Origin: Portulaca oleracea
Taxonomy: Eukaryota; Streptophyta; Magnoliopsida; Caryophyllales; Portulacaceae
DNA length: 64,000 bases
Assembly (NCBI GenBank): GCA_029582165.1
Contig: CM055870.1
Location: forward strand, 1,407,298 to 1,471,297
Direction: 5' to 3'
Shown: positions 22,506 through 34,771 of the stretch, in pieces
How positions within the stretch are numbered: position 1 is the first letter of the stretch
How the letters are laid out: the number at the start of each line of letters is the position of its first letter
Notes under the pieces: generated by a model
Databases searched by the model: none
Seen by the model: the letters and a program-made list of their open reading frames with translations, nothing else
What the model was told of the DNA's origin: nothing
Made by a program: the position numbers and the translations under genes

Positions 22506-25050
22506 TTATGAATCGAGGGTTTGCCCAGTTGCAATTTGAGCTTCATGGTGCTGAGAAAGTGCTAGGATTCGACTCTTGCTAATGCTTTCCTGGCCTTCAA
22601 GCAAAATGACAGTCACAAAAGTCAGTAAATAAGAAACAACCCAATCATATTTTCTGGGTGTGTAGTGCTTCATACCTCTTTCTCCCAATCTGTGCACAAG
22701 TTGACAGTCACAAGAGCAATAGCTTGCACAATTAGCCCACATATAATCCCCATCCAAAGTCCCTGCACAACAGAAACATGATCTCCTGTTGATCATACTG
22801 AAGGATCAAACTTCTCTTTAAAGTTTGTTGGTAAGTGAAAGAAAGTTATCTCAACTTACCTAAATTTACCAATACTTGCACTTTTACCAATATTTAACCA
22901 AATTAACTTTACCTTACCATCTATTCACCAATGAGTTTTACAGACCAGTATGAAAATGGTACAAAGAAACAAGGAGAAGTTGTTACCATTCCCCCTAGGT
23001 GCAGAACGAAGGAGAAGAGCACGGCGGAGGGAAGTGCTACAAGGTAATATGCTCCAAGGTTTATGAAAGTGCACATTTTCTGCCATCCACAACCTCTTGC
23101 AGCTCCTAAGTTTGAAATATTCAGCGAGCATTTAGAGAGACAAAGGGATTAGTAGTAGTAGTAGTAGTAGTATTGGAAATCTGTGGACGAGTCTGAACCT
23201 GAGAGTGCACACTGAAACCCGTCTAGAAAATCTGACAGTGCGAGTAGCAGCATCATCCTTGCTACATAACTCACCACTTCATCCTCGTTGCTGTATAGCT
23301 TTCCCCAAGCATGCCGTACCAAAACAGTAATGGAAGCTACCACTAAGCCTTCTGAAACTGACATCATAACCATGACTTTTACTGCTAACTTTGCGCGTTC
23401 AGGATGCCCTGCCCCCAGCTCATTGGAGACTCGTGTGCTGTCGTTAGAGATAAGAAGAGTGTGACGATGTGAATTCTGATCTTGGTTTTGGTTTTAGGGG
23501 TCAGGGTTTAGGGTTTAAGGGTGTGAAAACCTGACCTTATTGCACCACTTAGGCCAACAGATATCATGTACACCATCCAACATGTGTTCAGGCTGCAAAG
23601 AAAACAGTCTGGTTAGTTTCTGTCTCCCTCCTTATTCTCAGTGTCTCCTATGATCATAGTTTCGTATGATAGAACATTGTATACCTGATCGATAACACAG
23701 ATGTCTCCAGTTTCGGATTTGGCAGAAGCCCTGCTAAAAGCACAACAGCTTCAAACGACCAGTACTCAAGGCTGCAAATCAGTTGCCAAATCAGTACACA
23801 TCAGACACACACGAATCACAATCATGATCAACATGCAAGTAAAAAGACGATCACAATACCACATCATGCTAGCAGAAGGAACAGCAAGTTTAAGAAAACT
23901 CCATATCCCACACAACGCCTCCCTCGAAAAACCAGCCCACGTGTCCGAACAAGCGGGGGAAAACTTGACATACATCCCCAACAACGCCACGTTGACACAG
24001 TACGAGACATTGTTAGCCATTGCAGCTCCCTTGATCCCAAACCCAAGCTTAAAGACGAGCACCCAACACACAAAAACATGCACAAGAGCCGTTAGGCCTG
24101 AAGTTATCAGCATAGGGAAGACAATGTTCTGAGTCTGCAGAAACCTGTTGAGACACTGCAGGAGGGCATAGGCGAACAAGGTGGGGATCATCCAACGGTT
24201 GAAAGTTCCCGCCCCCGCTGATATCTCATGGTCCTGGCCACACAGGATCAGAATCTCGCTCGTGTAGTACCATAAAATTGCCAAGGGAATGCTGACTGTA
24301 AGGAGGGTAACCATGGCTCTCTGTGTGTAGATGGCCAGCATTTTGTACTGGTTAGCTCCATAGGATTGCCCACAGAGTGTCTCCAATGCACTTGCCATTC
24401 CTAATTCATTAAAGCATGTTTAGAAAGACATCATTTTCTTTAAATACAATCATAAAATCTGTCCAAACTCTAAGGTATATGTTTATAGGATATTGTTTTA
24501 TTTTGTTTGGGTGGGGTTCGTTAATTAGAAACAGATAAGCCTGAGAATAATAGCCACCCAAATCAGCAAATAATCAGTATACTTTTTAATTGCATTAGCA
24601 TTCTCAAATCATTATTCATCTAGTAAACAACTAGTAACCAAATTCACAAAGTTTTGAGTGACCCGGAAAAATTGTATACTCGAACTCTACATCTGAAGCT
24701 GAATATGTTCCTACATGTGTATTCTTAAGGCCTCGTAAAGCATCAAAAGATCGAAGAAGAAGAAGAAGAAGACGACGAACAGTGAAAATACCATTAAGGA
24801 GACTGAGACCAGTGACAGCAGCAAAGGAAGTGGCAATGGAAGCACTGGAAAGATGGAGCTCCCCAAGATGACCAACAAACATGATTGTTATTATCTGAAT
24901 GCAAAACTGCAGTAGATTTACTGCAATTAGAGGCCCTCCTAACCATATTAGCCTCTTTGCTTCCTCCCAAATCTCTTCTAATCCCTCTTTTAACTCTGAT
25001 TCCTCTCTACTAATCAGCAGATTTTCATCGTATCTTGACTTGTCTCTCAT
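22506..25050 (-). CDS. MATE family efflux carrier (DTX-type), eight exons
   Basis: A multidrug and toxic compound extrusion carrier, a proton-coupled antiporter of the vacuolar or plasma membrane in plants. I joined eight minus-strand exons with GT-AG borders and matching phase: 24792-25050, 23860-24400, 23685-23771, 23536-23592, 23199-23437, 22987-23105, 22676-22762 and 22506-22589, totalling 490 aa, normal for DTX proteins. Conserved segments run in the right order: [132 protein letters not shown] and [13 protein letters not shown]. The N-terminus is acidic and cytosolic. No frameshift is needed, so the gene appears intact. The substrate is unknown; relatives move flavonoids, alkaloids, citrate or hormones. 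Confidence 0.93.
23153..23172. repeat. (TAG)n microsatellite in a MATE intron
   Basis: About six to seven TAG units in the intron between MATE exons 5 and 6, likely length-variable. Confidence 0.85.
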
Positions 25051-26026
25051 CTTAATGGCTGACCTTTTGGACTAAGCTGGCCAAAACTATAATTAAATTT
25101 GATGTCTAGGCTAGGAGACATATAATTGGTTATTATATATTTAGCAATTAGCAGTGTCTCTGTCTGATTATCTCATCTCAGCAGTGGATCTACTCTTTTA
25201 ATTGGTTTGAGTTGTATGATTGTATCATTAATTATTATGTACGTGATTAGCTTAAATTGTGTTGCATACTTCACCCCTTAATATTTGGTCAATTAAAAAC
25301 TGGCCGGTGCTAATTTTTTGCGGCTTCATGAAAACAATCAATATTCAGGCCCAGTCCTAATATTTTTGGGGCCCGTGCAAGGTTGTCAGAATCGGGACCC
25401 AACTCAGATCCATTTGGTAGTTAAAATTGGAATTAACTCACATAAGATTGTGAATCGAAATGTAGATGGTAGAATCACATTGTGAATTTTAGATCATAAA
25501 ATCGTAGGATCGTAAATTAGAATTGAGATTTTAATAACTATGGACCAGTGTAATGTAGTAGATTAATTTGTAGATTGAGACCAACGTGGCCACGAGGCTA
25601 ACGAGGCAACCCCAGTTCCCAGGGACACAGTTACAGTAACATATATCCATTGACCTTATTATACTTTAGTCTTCAGCATTTCAAGGCTTTATTAAAACCT
25701 TTGTGTATAAATGTGAATACATAGTTTGGTATTCTATTAATGAAATCATTTTTTTAACAATTTTTAAAAATTATTAATAAATTTATAGTAAAAATTTCAT
25801 TTATAAAAATACTAGTGTTGAGTAAATCACATGATGTCGGGTTGATTGTTTATTTATATGTATTGATAATAGACCTTGGTGTATTTATTTTCTACCACGG
25901 AGCTGTGCTACTGTCTAGAACTTTATATTTTATATTGAGTTGACTATGTCCTAGTTTAAATAATAATAAAAAAAAGAAAGAATGAAAGTAGTAAATCTAT
26001 AACATTTTTTCATTAGATCACAAATC
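25051..26026. other. Divergent spacer MATE/PSK, no gene seen
   Basis: Intergenic region between the start of the minus-strand MATE gene and the plus-strand phytosulfokine gene. It should contain both promoters. Confidence 0.5.
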
Positions 26027-26034
26027 TATAAAAA
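26027..26034 (+). promoter_or_regulatory. Candidate TATA box of the PSK gene
   Basis: TATAAAAA, 134 bp upstream of the PSK start codon. Transcription from about 26060 would put the whole CT microsatellite into the 5'UTR. Confidence 0.6.
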
Positions 26035-26078
26035 TGTCTATCCTCCTCACTCTTCATCATGAATCATATATAATCATA

Positions 26079-26080
<2 letters not shown>

Positions 26081-26157
<77 letters not shown>
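26081..26157 (+). repeat. (TC)n microsatellite in the PSK 5' leader
   Basis: 77 bp of uninterrupted TC repeat ending three bases before the ATG at 26161. CT-rich leaders occur in plant genes, but this one is unusually long and pure, so its length should vary between individuals. Confidence 0.97.
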
Positions 26158-26160
<3 letters not shown>

Positions 26161-26756
26161 ATGTCAATGGCGAACAGCTTCACATTGTTGATTGTCGCCC
26201 TAATTATGCTCCCAAGTTTACAACTTCAAGTTCATCCTACCTTAACTACTGATGTAAGTTCTTCCTACCTTAACTACTAATGTAAGTGTTTCTTTTCTTT
26301 TGAACTTCTATTTATTTTAATTATTTCCCCTTCCTTTTACCTATATGACATGGAGTAATTATTTATGATACTTTGAAAGTACAGTAAATTTTTGTTTTTT
26401 AGACCTTTAAAGTACAAAAAGTTATTCTTGCTTTGGTGACTATTTTCATAAATATTTAAATAACTCATACCATAACCAACTTAAATAAGATAATCTACTA
26501 CGTATCAGTAGTATTTGTTGCATGTAGATTTCATTTTTATGTCTTAAATTTGATACCAAAGACTGTTTTCAATTATTTCGTACTCCATATATAATAGATA
26601 AATTGAAATGGCCTTTTATTGTTTGAAAAATAAATAAAGGAATGGAGAAAGGGTGAAGATGGGTGCATGGGCATGGATGGTGACGATTGTTTGTTGAAGA
26701 AGTCGATGGTTGATCATACGGACTACATTTACACTCAGGAAATTGATGGCCCATGA
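26161..26756 (+). CDS. PSK: Phytosulfokine (PSK) precursor
   Basis: Encodes the precursor of phytosulfokine, the secreted disulfated pentapeptide YIYTQ that promotes cell growth through LRR receptor kinases (PSKR). Exon 1 (26161-26253) gives a hydrophobic signal peptide (MSMANSFTLLIVALIMLPSL); exon 2 (26640-26756) gives the conserved C-terminus. The donor GAT|GTAAGT and acceptor AAATAAAG|GA join in phase 0, giving 69 aa, slightly short for the family (about 75-90). The C-terminus shows the family pattern: paired cysteines in EDGCMGMDGDDCLLKKS, then DHTDYIYTQ with the acidic residue before the first Tyr that tyrosylprotein sulfotransferase needs, and a short tail EIDGP. The peptide is encoded at 26724-26738. 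A duplicated donor region lies at the exon 1 end. Exon 2 is very secure; the exact exon 2 acceptor is less so. Confidence 0.88.
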
Positions 26757-27473
26757 GAGATTTGTAAGTTGTAACTGGTTCACGTTGATCTCTCTTGTGT
26801 GGATTTTGGTCTCGAGATTGGAGGAATTTGGGAATTTGTAGCTTCAATTTGATGTATGTGTAATGTGTAACTAGTTTTCTTTTGTTCACATAAAATAACT
26901 ACAGTAGAGATAAGATTCTTTAGTTTGATTAATGTTTTGGGATTTCCTGTCAAAAAATAAAATATAAAAACTCAGAATTGTCTTTGGGCCGCAACGTTGA
27001 GCCCAATAAGCCATCTTGTTGGCCTAGTTTTCCATCCATGATACGATACCGGATACCCTAATGCGCATAAAATGGCCTGAAGTTATAAGTAGATTTGCAT
27101 GGAGCATCAAATTTTATGGTATTTTTTTTGTAGTTTTACGGGAAAGACTTTTCCGGAAAAACTTTTTCGGAAAAGATTTTACCTAGCCCCTCGGGGAACG
27201 TTTTTTTACTGAGGTTGTGAGAGAAATAATGAACCTCACATCAAAACTTTCTTATATATTACAGAGAATCAAACATGAGAGTTTTTCAACCAAACGCGCC
27301 ATTAAATTCATCAGCAAATTGTACTGGGCACAATGGAGAACTTACCTAGATCCACCATAATTGAATGTCGAGAAGAATATATATAAATCCTTTTGGCTAA
27401 AATATCCAGGACCAAGTAAAAGAAGAAAACTAAACCCTAAAAAACTCCCGGAGTCCCGCGGATATAATATTCA
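26757..27473. other. 3' flank of PSK, no further gene seen
   Basis: AT-rich sequence up to the hAT-type element. No supported coding frame. Confidence 0.5.
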
Positions 27474-27481
27474 CCTATGAC

Positions 27482-28164
27482 CAGGGGCGGATTTGTATGT
27501 GCCTTAGGGGTGTCCACGGACACCCTTAGCCAAAGATAAATTTGTGATTCTCTAATATTTTTCGGAAGAAATTTTCTTAATTGGAGCAAGTGGACACCGT
27601 AAAAAAAAATCCCGAAAAACATGATAAGGGTATCAAACTTAGCAGCAACCCAAATACCTTAAAATAATACACCATTTGTCCCAAATAACTTGTCCAAGTT
27701 GACTAATTAGGTCAAAAAATTTTAAATTTTGATCGTTGATTTATCAAATTATATGTTGAGTTATTACAAAAGATTACCACTATTATATTTGTGATAAAGA
27801 ATATTTTTACCTGAATACAATATTATTAATCTTGCTAGATAAAATGTGAAATATTAGTGGTCAAAGTGTTGCATCGAAGACCGTGAAATAGTAACCTAGA
27901 CAAATTAATTGGGAGGAGTACCAAATTATTTTTTTTATAAACAAAAAGTGTAAGTCAATGAATTGAGTAATTGGGTATCAATATATGTTTAAGATATAAA
28001 TATCTAATTAATGTGAAATTTTGTTAAACTAGTGAATTTTATTTAATATTTATTTTTATTTTTATTATTATTTATTTAAATTTATTTTTTTATTTTTTTA
28101 AAAGCGCTTATATAATAACAAGTATATTGGACACCCCTAAAATGCATGTCTGGATCCGCCACTG
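27482..28164. mobile_element. hAT-type non-autonomous transposon, perfect 8-bp TSD
   Basis: The element runs from CAGGGGCGGATTTGTATG to CTGGATCCGCCACTG and is flanked by the 8-bp direct repeat CCTATGAC (27474-27481 and 28165-28172). Short CAGKGGCGG-type inverted termini plus an 8-bp target duplication define the hAT superfamily. The 683-bp interior has no transposase. It shares subterminal blocks (GGTGTCCACGGACACCC; AAGTGGACACCGTAAAAAAA; ATTGGACACCCCT) with the shorter copy at about 56564-56930. The perfect duplication suggests a fairly recent insertion. Confidence 0.9.
27668..27919. mobile_element. Stowaway-like MITE nested in the hAT element
   Basis: Inside the hAT element lies a stretch from CATTTGTCCCAAATAACTTG to TTAATTGGGAGGAGTA with inverted CTCC-GTCCC-type ends and internal sequence (CATCGAAGACCGTGA) shared with the Stowaway copies at 35266 and 40840. 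The other hAT copy at 56.6 kb carries the left part of the same insert. Confidence 0.65.
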
Positions 28165-28172
28165 CCTATGAC

Positions 28173-30030
28173 AAAAATACAATAGCAAACATAAACTACT
28201 TGTTTAATAAAACTCACTTCTAAATCAAGTAGACCCAACATCAACATTGACTTCTGTCAAATTTTATCGAAACAGATTCTTTTTACGTAATAAATTTATT
28301 GATAAAAGTCAACTATAAAGTTTTCATAAATTTAACATGATTTGACTTTAACTTGATTCATGTCTCAACAGAGTTGGACAATCAATTTACAGCATTCAAT
28401 TATTTATGTTGCTTTAATTTGAAACCAAAAAAAAAATACATTTTTATCAGTAATTTGTTATGACAAGTGCTAAATATATGCAGTGAACAAGTGTGACCTC
28501 TTATGAATTCCTACCATGAAAGCGAAAGCAATATAATCTCCCACGCCCTCCTACTTTCAATCTTTACATAAATCGAATCAAAATGTTGTTGTTGTTAAGA
28601 TGCCAGATTTTGTAATCCCTTATTCATTACTTTCTTTCAAAATTAATAAATTCTCTTCACATCGAAATGGACAGAGTTTATGCTGCTTCACATGAAAATT
28701 GACATCATCGAGTCATAATCAATTAGGAACCTGATAAATTAATGAGATCGCATGAGATACATTACTCCTATTTGGCAGATTATTTTTTGTTCAGGAATCA
28801 AATGTGGATGAAGTCATAATATTATATGCTGTTTTTGGGTTGAAATTCGACATTGAACAATAATATCATGACAAATAAACACCTCATGCCTAAAATTTAT
28901 TCCTACAATTCCAGGTCCTGAATGACACATTGATGATTTGATGCCAGGCTTGTCTATGCTCCATTGTGACACTTCTGGATTATGCTTCCCCATGAGGCTC
29001 CTTGCAATAGCGATGAACCTAATATTTCTTCCCTATTTACATAGTGCACATGTTATTTTTTTTACGGTCAAATCATTGACAATATCTTACTTTCGGCGGG
29101 AAACTGCACAAGCTAGTTAGGCGGGAAGCTCATATATAGCTCGGTTTGGCTTTGACTCGAGCTCGTGAATTAGACATGCTAAATCAAATCATGAGCAGCT
29201 TGGGTCGTTAGGCTTGGCGAGCCTATAAGTTTTTGTGTACGTATGTCTATTCTAATATTACAATTCATATTGTATTAGGATATTAGCGTTGCATGACGCC
29301 GCAACCAAATCAAAGCACTAAACATCATCCTGTCTTCATAGTAAAATTATTTAGTATTTAAAATATAAATGATTATAATTTGTCACTAGGACCAAGCCCC
29401 AAGCTAAGCCTAAGAGCTCTGGCCAGCTAAGTCTAAACTGAATATATTCAAGCTTAGAAAGCCAAATTCAATCTCATCCAAAAAATAACAAGTCAAGTCT
29501 CAAACCTTATAAATTCTAACTCAGCTTAGACTCATTTGCAACTCTATCTTTATAAACAACCTTGTTAAAAGCCGATAGCATCCCAGACTTAATTTCCATG
29601 CAACTCTTTTCATTTTCACGTCATTATAACAACAATCTCCTTGGTGAAACACGTTTGAACGCGAATTGGAGATCCAAATGTAGACAAACTTACCCTTATA
29701 AATGACACTCATGGAAAGGCCAATTCCTTTAAATCCAAAGAAACATTTCGAAAACCACTTTTGAAATCCAGTTAAAACACTAAACAAAAACCCAATTAAA
29801 AAGCCCTTGAAAAGCTAGCATTTGAGATACCTAGAAATGAGGCAGCTTGCTTCTCTGTAAACAGATACTACAATCTCAGATATCGTATCTATATATAGAG
29901 ACCTCAGGAATCAATCTCTCCATAAACTGTAGTTCATGGGAGAAGATTGATTTATATCTGGATCTCCCAAACCGTACTTTAAATGTGTTCACTTGAAAAG
30001 TACGTTATTGCTGTTATATCTACACATAGA
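28173..30030. other. No gene seen
   Basis: AT-rich intergenic sequence. Short frames at 28938-29120 and 29521-29787 have no recognisable features. Confidence 0.5.
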
Positions 30031-30830
30031 TAAAATTTGTAATAAAAGGATGATATTAGCTAGTGTAACAAATGAAATAGCCAATAATCAATATAGAGGT
30101 TTGAGTCGATCAGGTACGTAGGTTGTTGGTGTGCCACAAAATGGTATACTCGAAACAGCATTTGAGCAATAATTGCACCTAAAATTCAACATATGAGACC
30201 CACTTAGTGAGTGATCCATTGGACGTACGGTAGCTAGTAAGTGTGATCAGTAAATAAAATTGGTGATCGATTGTCTTTTGTCTTCTTTCTAGAAATCTCC
30301 ATCAGTCATGGAGGAGCACCACTATTATTTACTATTTACTACTCAAAGACCCAAGTATATTGCTACTATTGGATAAGAAGATGAACCAATTTATGATGTC
30401 TACAAAGTTGCTGATGTCTTCAACTAATAATTAATTTGAACACTCCGATAGTAGATTTGATTCAAGGTGCCAATGTTATCATAAATTCAAATTATTCTCC
30501 TCGTTTATATATATCATTTAGAGTCTCGTTGGTTGGTCAAAATTATAGGAAAATAGTTAAATTTTTTTAAAGTACGTTGACTTATTTTTTCTTGTGGAAA
30601 TACTACTTGTCATTGTAACTTATCATTGGAAATACTACAAAGTTGCTGAAGTCTTCAAATTGTGGAAATACTACTTGTCATTATAGGAAAATAGTTAAAA
30701 TTTGTAATAAAAGGATGATATTAGCTACTTGTCATTGGAAATACTACAAAGTTGCTGAAGTCTTCAATTTTTTAGCCCTAGCTACCAGATATGGAAATAC
30801 TACTTGTCATTGTAACTTATCATTGTCTTG
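30031..30830. repeat. Scrambled local duplications
   Basis: Several 14-35 bp blocks recur out of order: TTTGTAATAAAAGGATGATA (about 30035 and 30701), CTACAAAGTTGCTGA-GTCTTCAA (about 30400, 30637 and 30749), GGAAAATAGTTAAA (about 30548 and 30684) and GGAAATACTACTTGTCATT (about 30595, 30664 and 30793). The mosaic is not a simple tandem array; it looks like locally templated repair. Confidence 0.75.
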
Positions 30831-30863
30831 TGGCTTCACTTTCTTATATGGTGATCCTAGCTA

Positions 30864-31888
30864 GTATATAGAAATATTAAACATGTACAAATAATGAATA
30901 AATCTTATGAGAAATAATTTTTTCTGAAAAGATGAGAAAAATAACATCGTAGACATAAAAATTTCAAAGGTGTGGACATAGCCTTACGATGATGGACATG
31001 GTTTGGTTTGTAATTGTGTGTAATTTGTGGACATGCCCTAATTACTACACATTCAATCTTTGGGCCCTAGTCTGGTTAGGCCCCACACAAGGAAGAGTTT
31101 TGCAAATGAAAATGAAACATATATGGGACACCACGACCAATTAAATATTCGGTAATTAAGTGAAAATGGTGTTAGGCAACAACCAAGAATATATTGGCCA
31201 TGGCAGCAGCAAACTTTTCAATGAAGAAATGATTTGATTAAGATGTTGGTGACGGATGCAAATACAAAAATATATACTGTTCAATTCCCCACCAAAACAA
31301 GAAAAATAAGAAAATTAAAATAGTGTTAAAATTGTCATAATTAATCATATATGTAGGGAAGGCCAATATATTCAAAGAGACATATATTGTCATAGGGATG
31401 ACCCTATATTTATCCAAATTAAATTCCTGAAAACAACACTCACTTTTAATTTAGCTGATGTTATGTTAGGCCAGGGAATTTATGCCCATCAAATTTGTTT
31501 GAAAAAAATATATAGAAATTGGAGGAAATTGATAGTGGAAACTTTATGGGAAAATGAAAGTGTTTTTGCTTGTTATGTGTAGTTGTTTCTTTAGTATAAT
31601 TAGCCACTATCACCAGGAACTTCCACCTCCACTTTATACTATCCACTTGTTTTTCTTACTCTACAGTTTTCATTTCTCCAACTCCATCTGCTTTTTCTGG
31701 GCCTTATTATTACACAACCTACCATTTATCCATATCCTTGAATCATCCAAGCCTCTAATCAACTTGATGCAGTATAATTAATTTGATTTTGATGTAAAAT
31801 TTGATTGATGTGATCCAATTATTTACCAAACTCAAAATCAATACAAAAGGGTCAAATGTATAGTTTATTTTTACCCAAACTTCATTGA
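30864..31888. other. No gene seen
   Basis: AT-rich intergenic DNA without a supported gene or element. Confidence 0.5.
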
Positions 31889-32382
31889 CCGGAAATAGCG
31901 TTGACAAAAATATGTTCGATTCGAAATAATCAAATTTGTCCGACCTGAATTAAATCGGGTTTGGTCATCAAACTTTTGTCCAAATCTTGAATTCGGACAA
32001 TTTGGTCATGTCTGGTTCTAAAATCATATTGAGTTGAGGTCTGGGCCTCTAGGGTAAGAAATTCGGACGTCTGAATTGGCGTCGGATTCAGGTTCGGACA
32101 AATTCGGATAGTATCCTATCCCTGCAATTCGGATAAAATATTTAAATATATTGTGTCTAAATTTAGTATAAATTCAGGTTTGGGTATATTTGTACAAATC
32201 AAGATTCGGACCGTTCGGTTCTGGTTCGGACAAATTCAGACAATCCAGGTCTGAGTTCGAAAATCACAAAATGTCCGAATTTCAAATTTGGACATGATTA
32301 AAGTTTGCGAATTTTGTCCAAATATCCAAATTATCTGAAACTGATTTGACTCGAACCCAATTTTTTGTCACCGCTAACCGGG
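31889..32382. mobile_element. Possible decayed DNA transposon
   Basis: The left end CCGGAAATAGCGTTGACAAA and the complement of the right end (CCCGGTTAGCGGTGACAAAA) are similar. The interior contains many scattered TTCGGACAAATTCGG-like repeats and no coding frame. No target duplication could be confirmed. Confidence 0.4.
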
Positions 32383-32391
32383 AATGAGTGA

Positions 32392-32630
32392 GGCCCTGTT
32401 CTTTTCTGCGGTTGGCAAACTGCGGTGACACAACCTACCACAATTTGCCACAACCCATCACATTTTACCGCAAATCATTATTTTTCTCTCTCCTCACTTT
32501 TCTCCTCTACTTTTTACATTCTCTCTCCTCATCTAACCCACATACCAATAACCTATCACAATTCCACCACATCCCACCACAATTCCACCACACCTCACTA
32601 CACCATTCCGCAAAATACCGCATAAAATAA
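32392..32630. mobile_element. MITE, PIF/Harbinger-like, family A copy 1 (right end decayed)
   Basis: The left end GGCCCTGTTCTTTTCTGCGG followed by TTGGCAAACTGCGG matches the copies at 48660 and 49143, as does the CT-rich centre. The right end (CCGCATAAAATAACT) has diverged. TGA stands on both sides, a possible 3-bp duplication, though the family normally targets TTA. Confidence 0.65.
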
Positions 32631-34192
32631 CTTGAGAGTAAGTGGTAGTCGAAGTCAACAGTGGACGATCGTATACTAAGACAAGATATTTCCAAAATCA
32701 AATCAAGCAAATGTTGTAGTAGTATATATATAAATATTTTGCAGTTTATTCGTTTTATTTAATTTAAATATTCCGGTTGCCTCTAATAGTGATTTGATTT
32801 GAGTTACTGGCACGCTTCATGATGAAACACTGTAGATTTTGTCACCCATTAATTAGAAGCGGATCAGATTCCTGGGTTTATGAATAAACATTGTTAAGGA
32901 TTTGTTTTCTGTTGGTTAATTTCGATGATTAGTGTTAATCCTGAGTGGAGCATATTCAGTTATCTGAGTCCATACGTCACTACGTTAGCTAGTAGTATTT
33001 GCTAATTATGAAGGCCAACAGCATATAATTCATCCAAAACGACTAACTGAAACCACCAAGTCTGATACAATGCATGAGAATTAATTCAAATATATTGATT
33101 ATATTATATATAGTTAATTAATAGACAGAGAGATGACTTTCTTCAAATTTTAAATTCACAAAGTATTGACTACTTGCTACTGCATGTCCAACATCAAACT
33201 TGCACAAAAAAACTAATAAAACATTCAACTTTATTCCCCAATATGGATCTACTCTATGTGAAAACTTTAATTTGTGTAGTATTACCTATTTTAAGTATCT
33301 TAAAAGTGTACTTGCGAATTACATATCATTTAGAATATGTTAGCTTAGTTATTGATCACCATAATTAGTAAGGACTAAGGACCAATTGCTTGTATATCGC
33401 GATAGGATATCACAATATAGCAGATATTAATAGAGCTAAAAGCTTATTGGTTTGTATATAGTACATGGATATATAGTGTAGTTGAGTACCCTCATGTGAA
33501 TGATATTTTTTTCTCAATTCAAAGTCTAAATATTTTTATTGATGGTGCCAAAATACTACTCCTCCGGTTAATCTTAAATGTACTTTAACCATAAACTTTA
33601 GTTATGATACTTTGTCAGAAATTAAAACATTACACTTTTTATAAAAATATTTCTTAGTAAAAACATGATAATAATTTTATAATAAGATAGATAGAAATGA
33701 AAATATGATTTATAAGTATCTGAACTTTAATTATATTTACTTATACCATAATGTCTAATACTATGACCAGAATGCAAAGAATAATATTCCCTCCATTTCA
33801 TATCTATAGTCTTTTCTAAGAAATGAAAATTTGTAAGGAAATATCACTAAGGTGCACTGTTATAGAGGAAAGAAAGTATATCTAACACTATTTATAATTA
33901 AATGGATAATAATTTTGAGATAATCAGGAAAAAAAATATACGAACGGCGGATGCATAACAGTAGCGCATATTCCAACCGTATTATTAAAAAGAGGTAAAA
34001 AGAGATATGTAATATGGTGTTGGTGGGAAAATTGTTATTGGTTAATTAAACTCAGGGAACTCCATTGAAAATCCCTTAAACTATAGGCTAATTAACTAAG
34101 ATAAGATAAAATAACGTAACTAGGTACACCCACAATTAACTTCTAGACATTAATTAGCCAAAAAAAGGCGTACAGTTACCCTTAATTATCAT
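32631..34192. other. No gene; decayed Stowaway-like ends
   Basis: Isolated CTCCTCCGGTTAAT (about 33559) and TTCCCTCCATTTCATATC (about 33788) look like single ends of old Stowaway-type MITEs. No coding region is recognised. Confidence 0.4.
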
Positions 34193-34771
34193 TTATTCGA
34201 TGGAGTAAAGTAAATCACTAGAACTATCACCCGAGTGCTGATTATTATTATGATCATGATCATAATCATGAGAACTGGAATCATAATTAGGATCATTAAT
34301 CTGGACATCCAAATCTCTGAAAGCATTAGCCAGCTGCATGCTGCTAATCACCTGCTTAAGCTCAGCCGCTTCTTCCTTAAGCCTTGCATTTTCCTTGACA
34401 ACTTCCTCATGGCTCTGAGAAACCCTGGTTAACCTATCAAGGAGGCAGTGGTTGTCATTCCTGAGCCGCATGACTTGTGACCAGAGCTCGTCGAGGTGCC
34501 GCTGTTTCCTCATCCTGGACCGCCTGGCCGACTCCCGGTTCGATATCATCCTCCTTTGCCTCCTCTCGTCGATCACCGTCTTGGTGGTTTGTTGCTGCTC
34601 CTCGGACTCGTCCGAGGTTGATGTGTTGCTTGGGCTCGGGACGGGGACGGGGATGGGGTGGCTCGAGACGAGGGTGGTTAGGTCTTGGATTAGGGGGTAC
34701 GGAATTGATAATGGGAATGAGAATGGGAGTTCGGGTGGTGTGGTTATGTAGTTTAGTCCTGTTATCTCCAT
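34193..34771 (-). CDS. bZIP transcription factor (group S-like, bZIP42/43 type)
   Basis: An intronless 192-aa nuclear DNA-binding protein. The basic region spans residues 69-91 with the invariant N78-x7-R86 (RMISNRESARRSRMRKQRHL). The zipper has heptad positions L96, L103, L110, V117, V124, L131 and L138, so it is long. Small size, no introns, an N-terminal region rich in Pro/Ser/Thr and a central acidic/Gln stretch fit plant group S bZIPs, which bind ACGT-core sites as homo- or heterodimers. The start at 34769-34771 (MEITGLNYITTPPELP) is preferred: the frame continues upstream to 34876, but that ATG lies upstream of the candidate TATA box. The C-terminus has an Asp/His/Asn-rich low-complexity tail. 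I see no conserved sucrose-control uORF, but the leader looks too short (about 70 nt) to hold one. Confidence 0.93.
   Translation of the reverse strand: MEITGLNYITTPPELPFSFPLSIPYPLIQDLTTLVSSHPIPVPVPSPSNTSTSDESEEQQQTTKTVIDERRQRRMISNRESARRSRMRKQRHLDELWSQVMRLRNDNHCLLDRLTRVSQSHEEVVKENARLKEEAAELKQVISSMQLANAFRDLDVQINDPNYDSSSHDYDHDHNNNQHSGDSSSDLLYSIE

Noticed and set aside
26034..26252. Ser-Leu repeat protein frame
   Set aside because: It is the CT microsatellite read through, in another frame than PSK.
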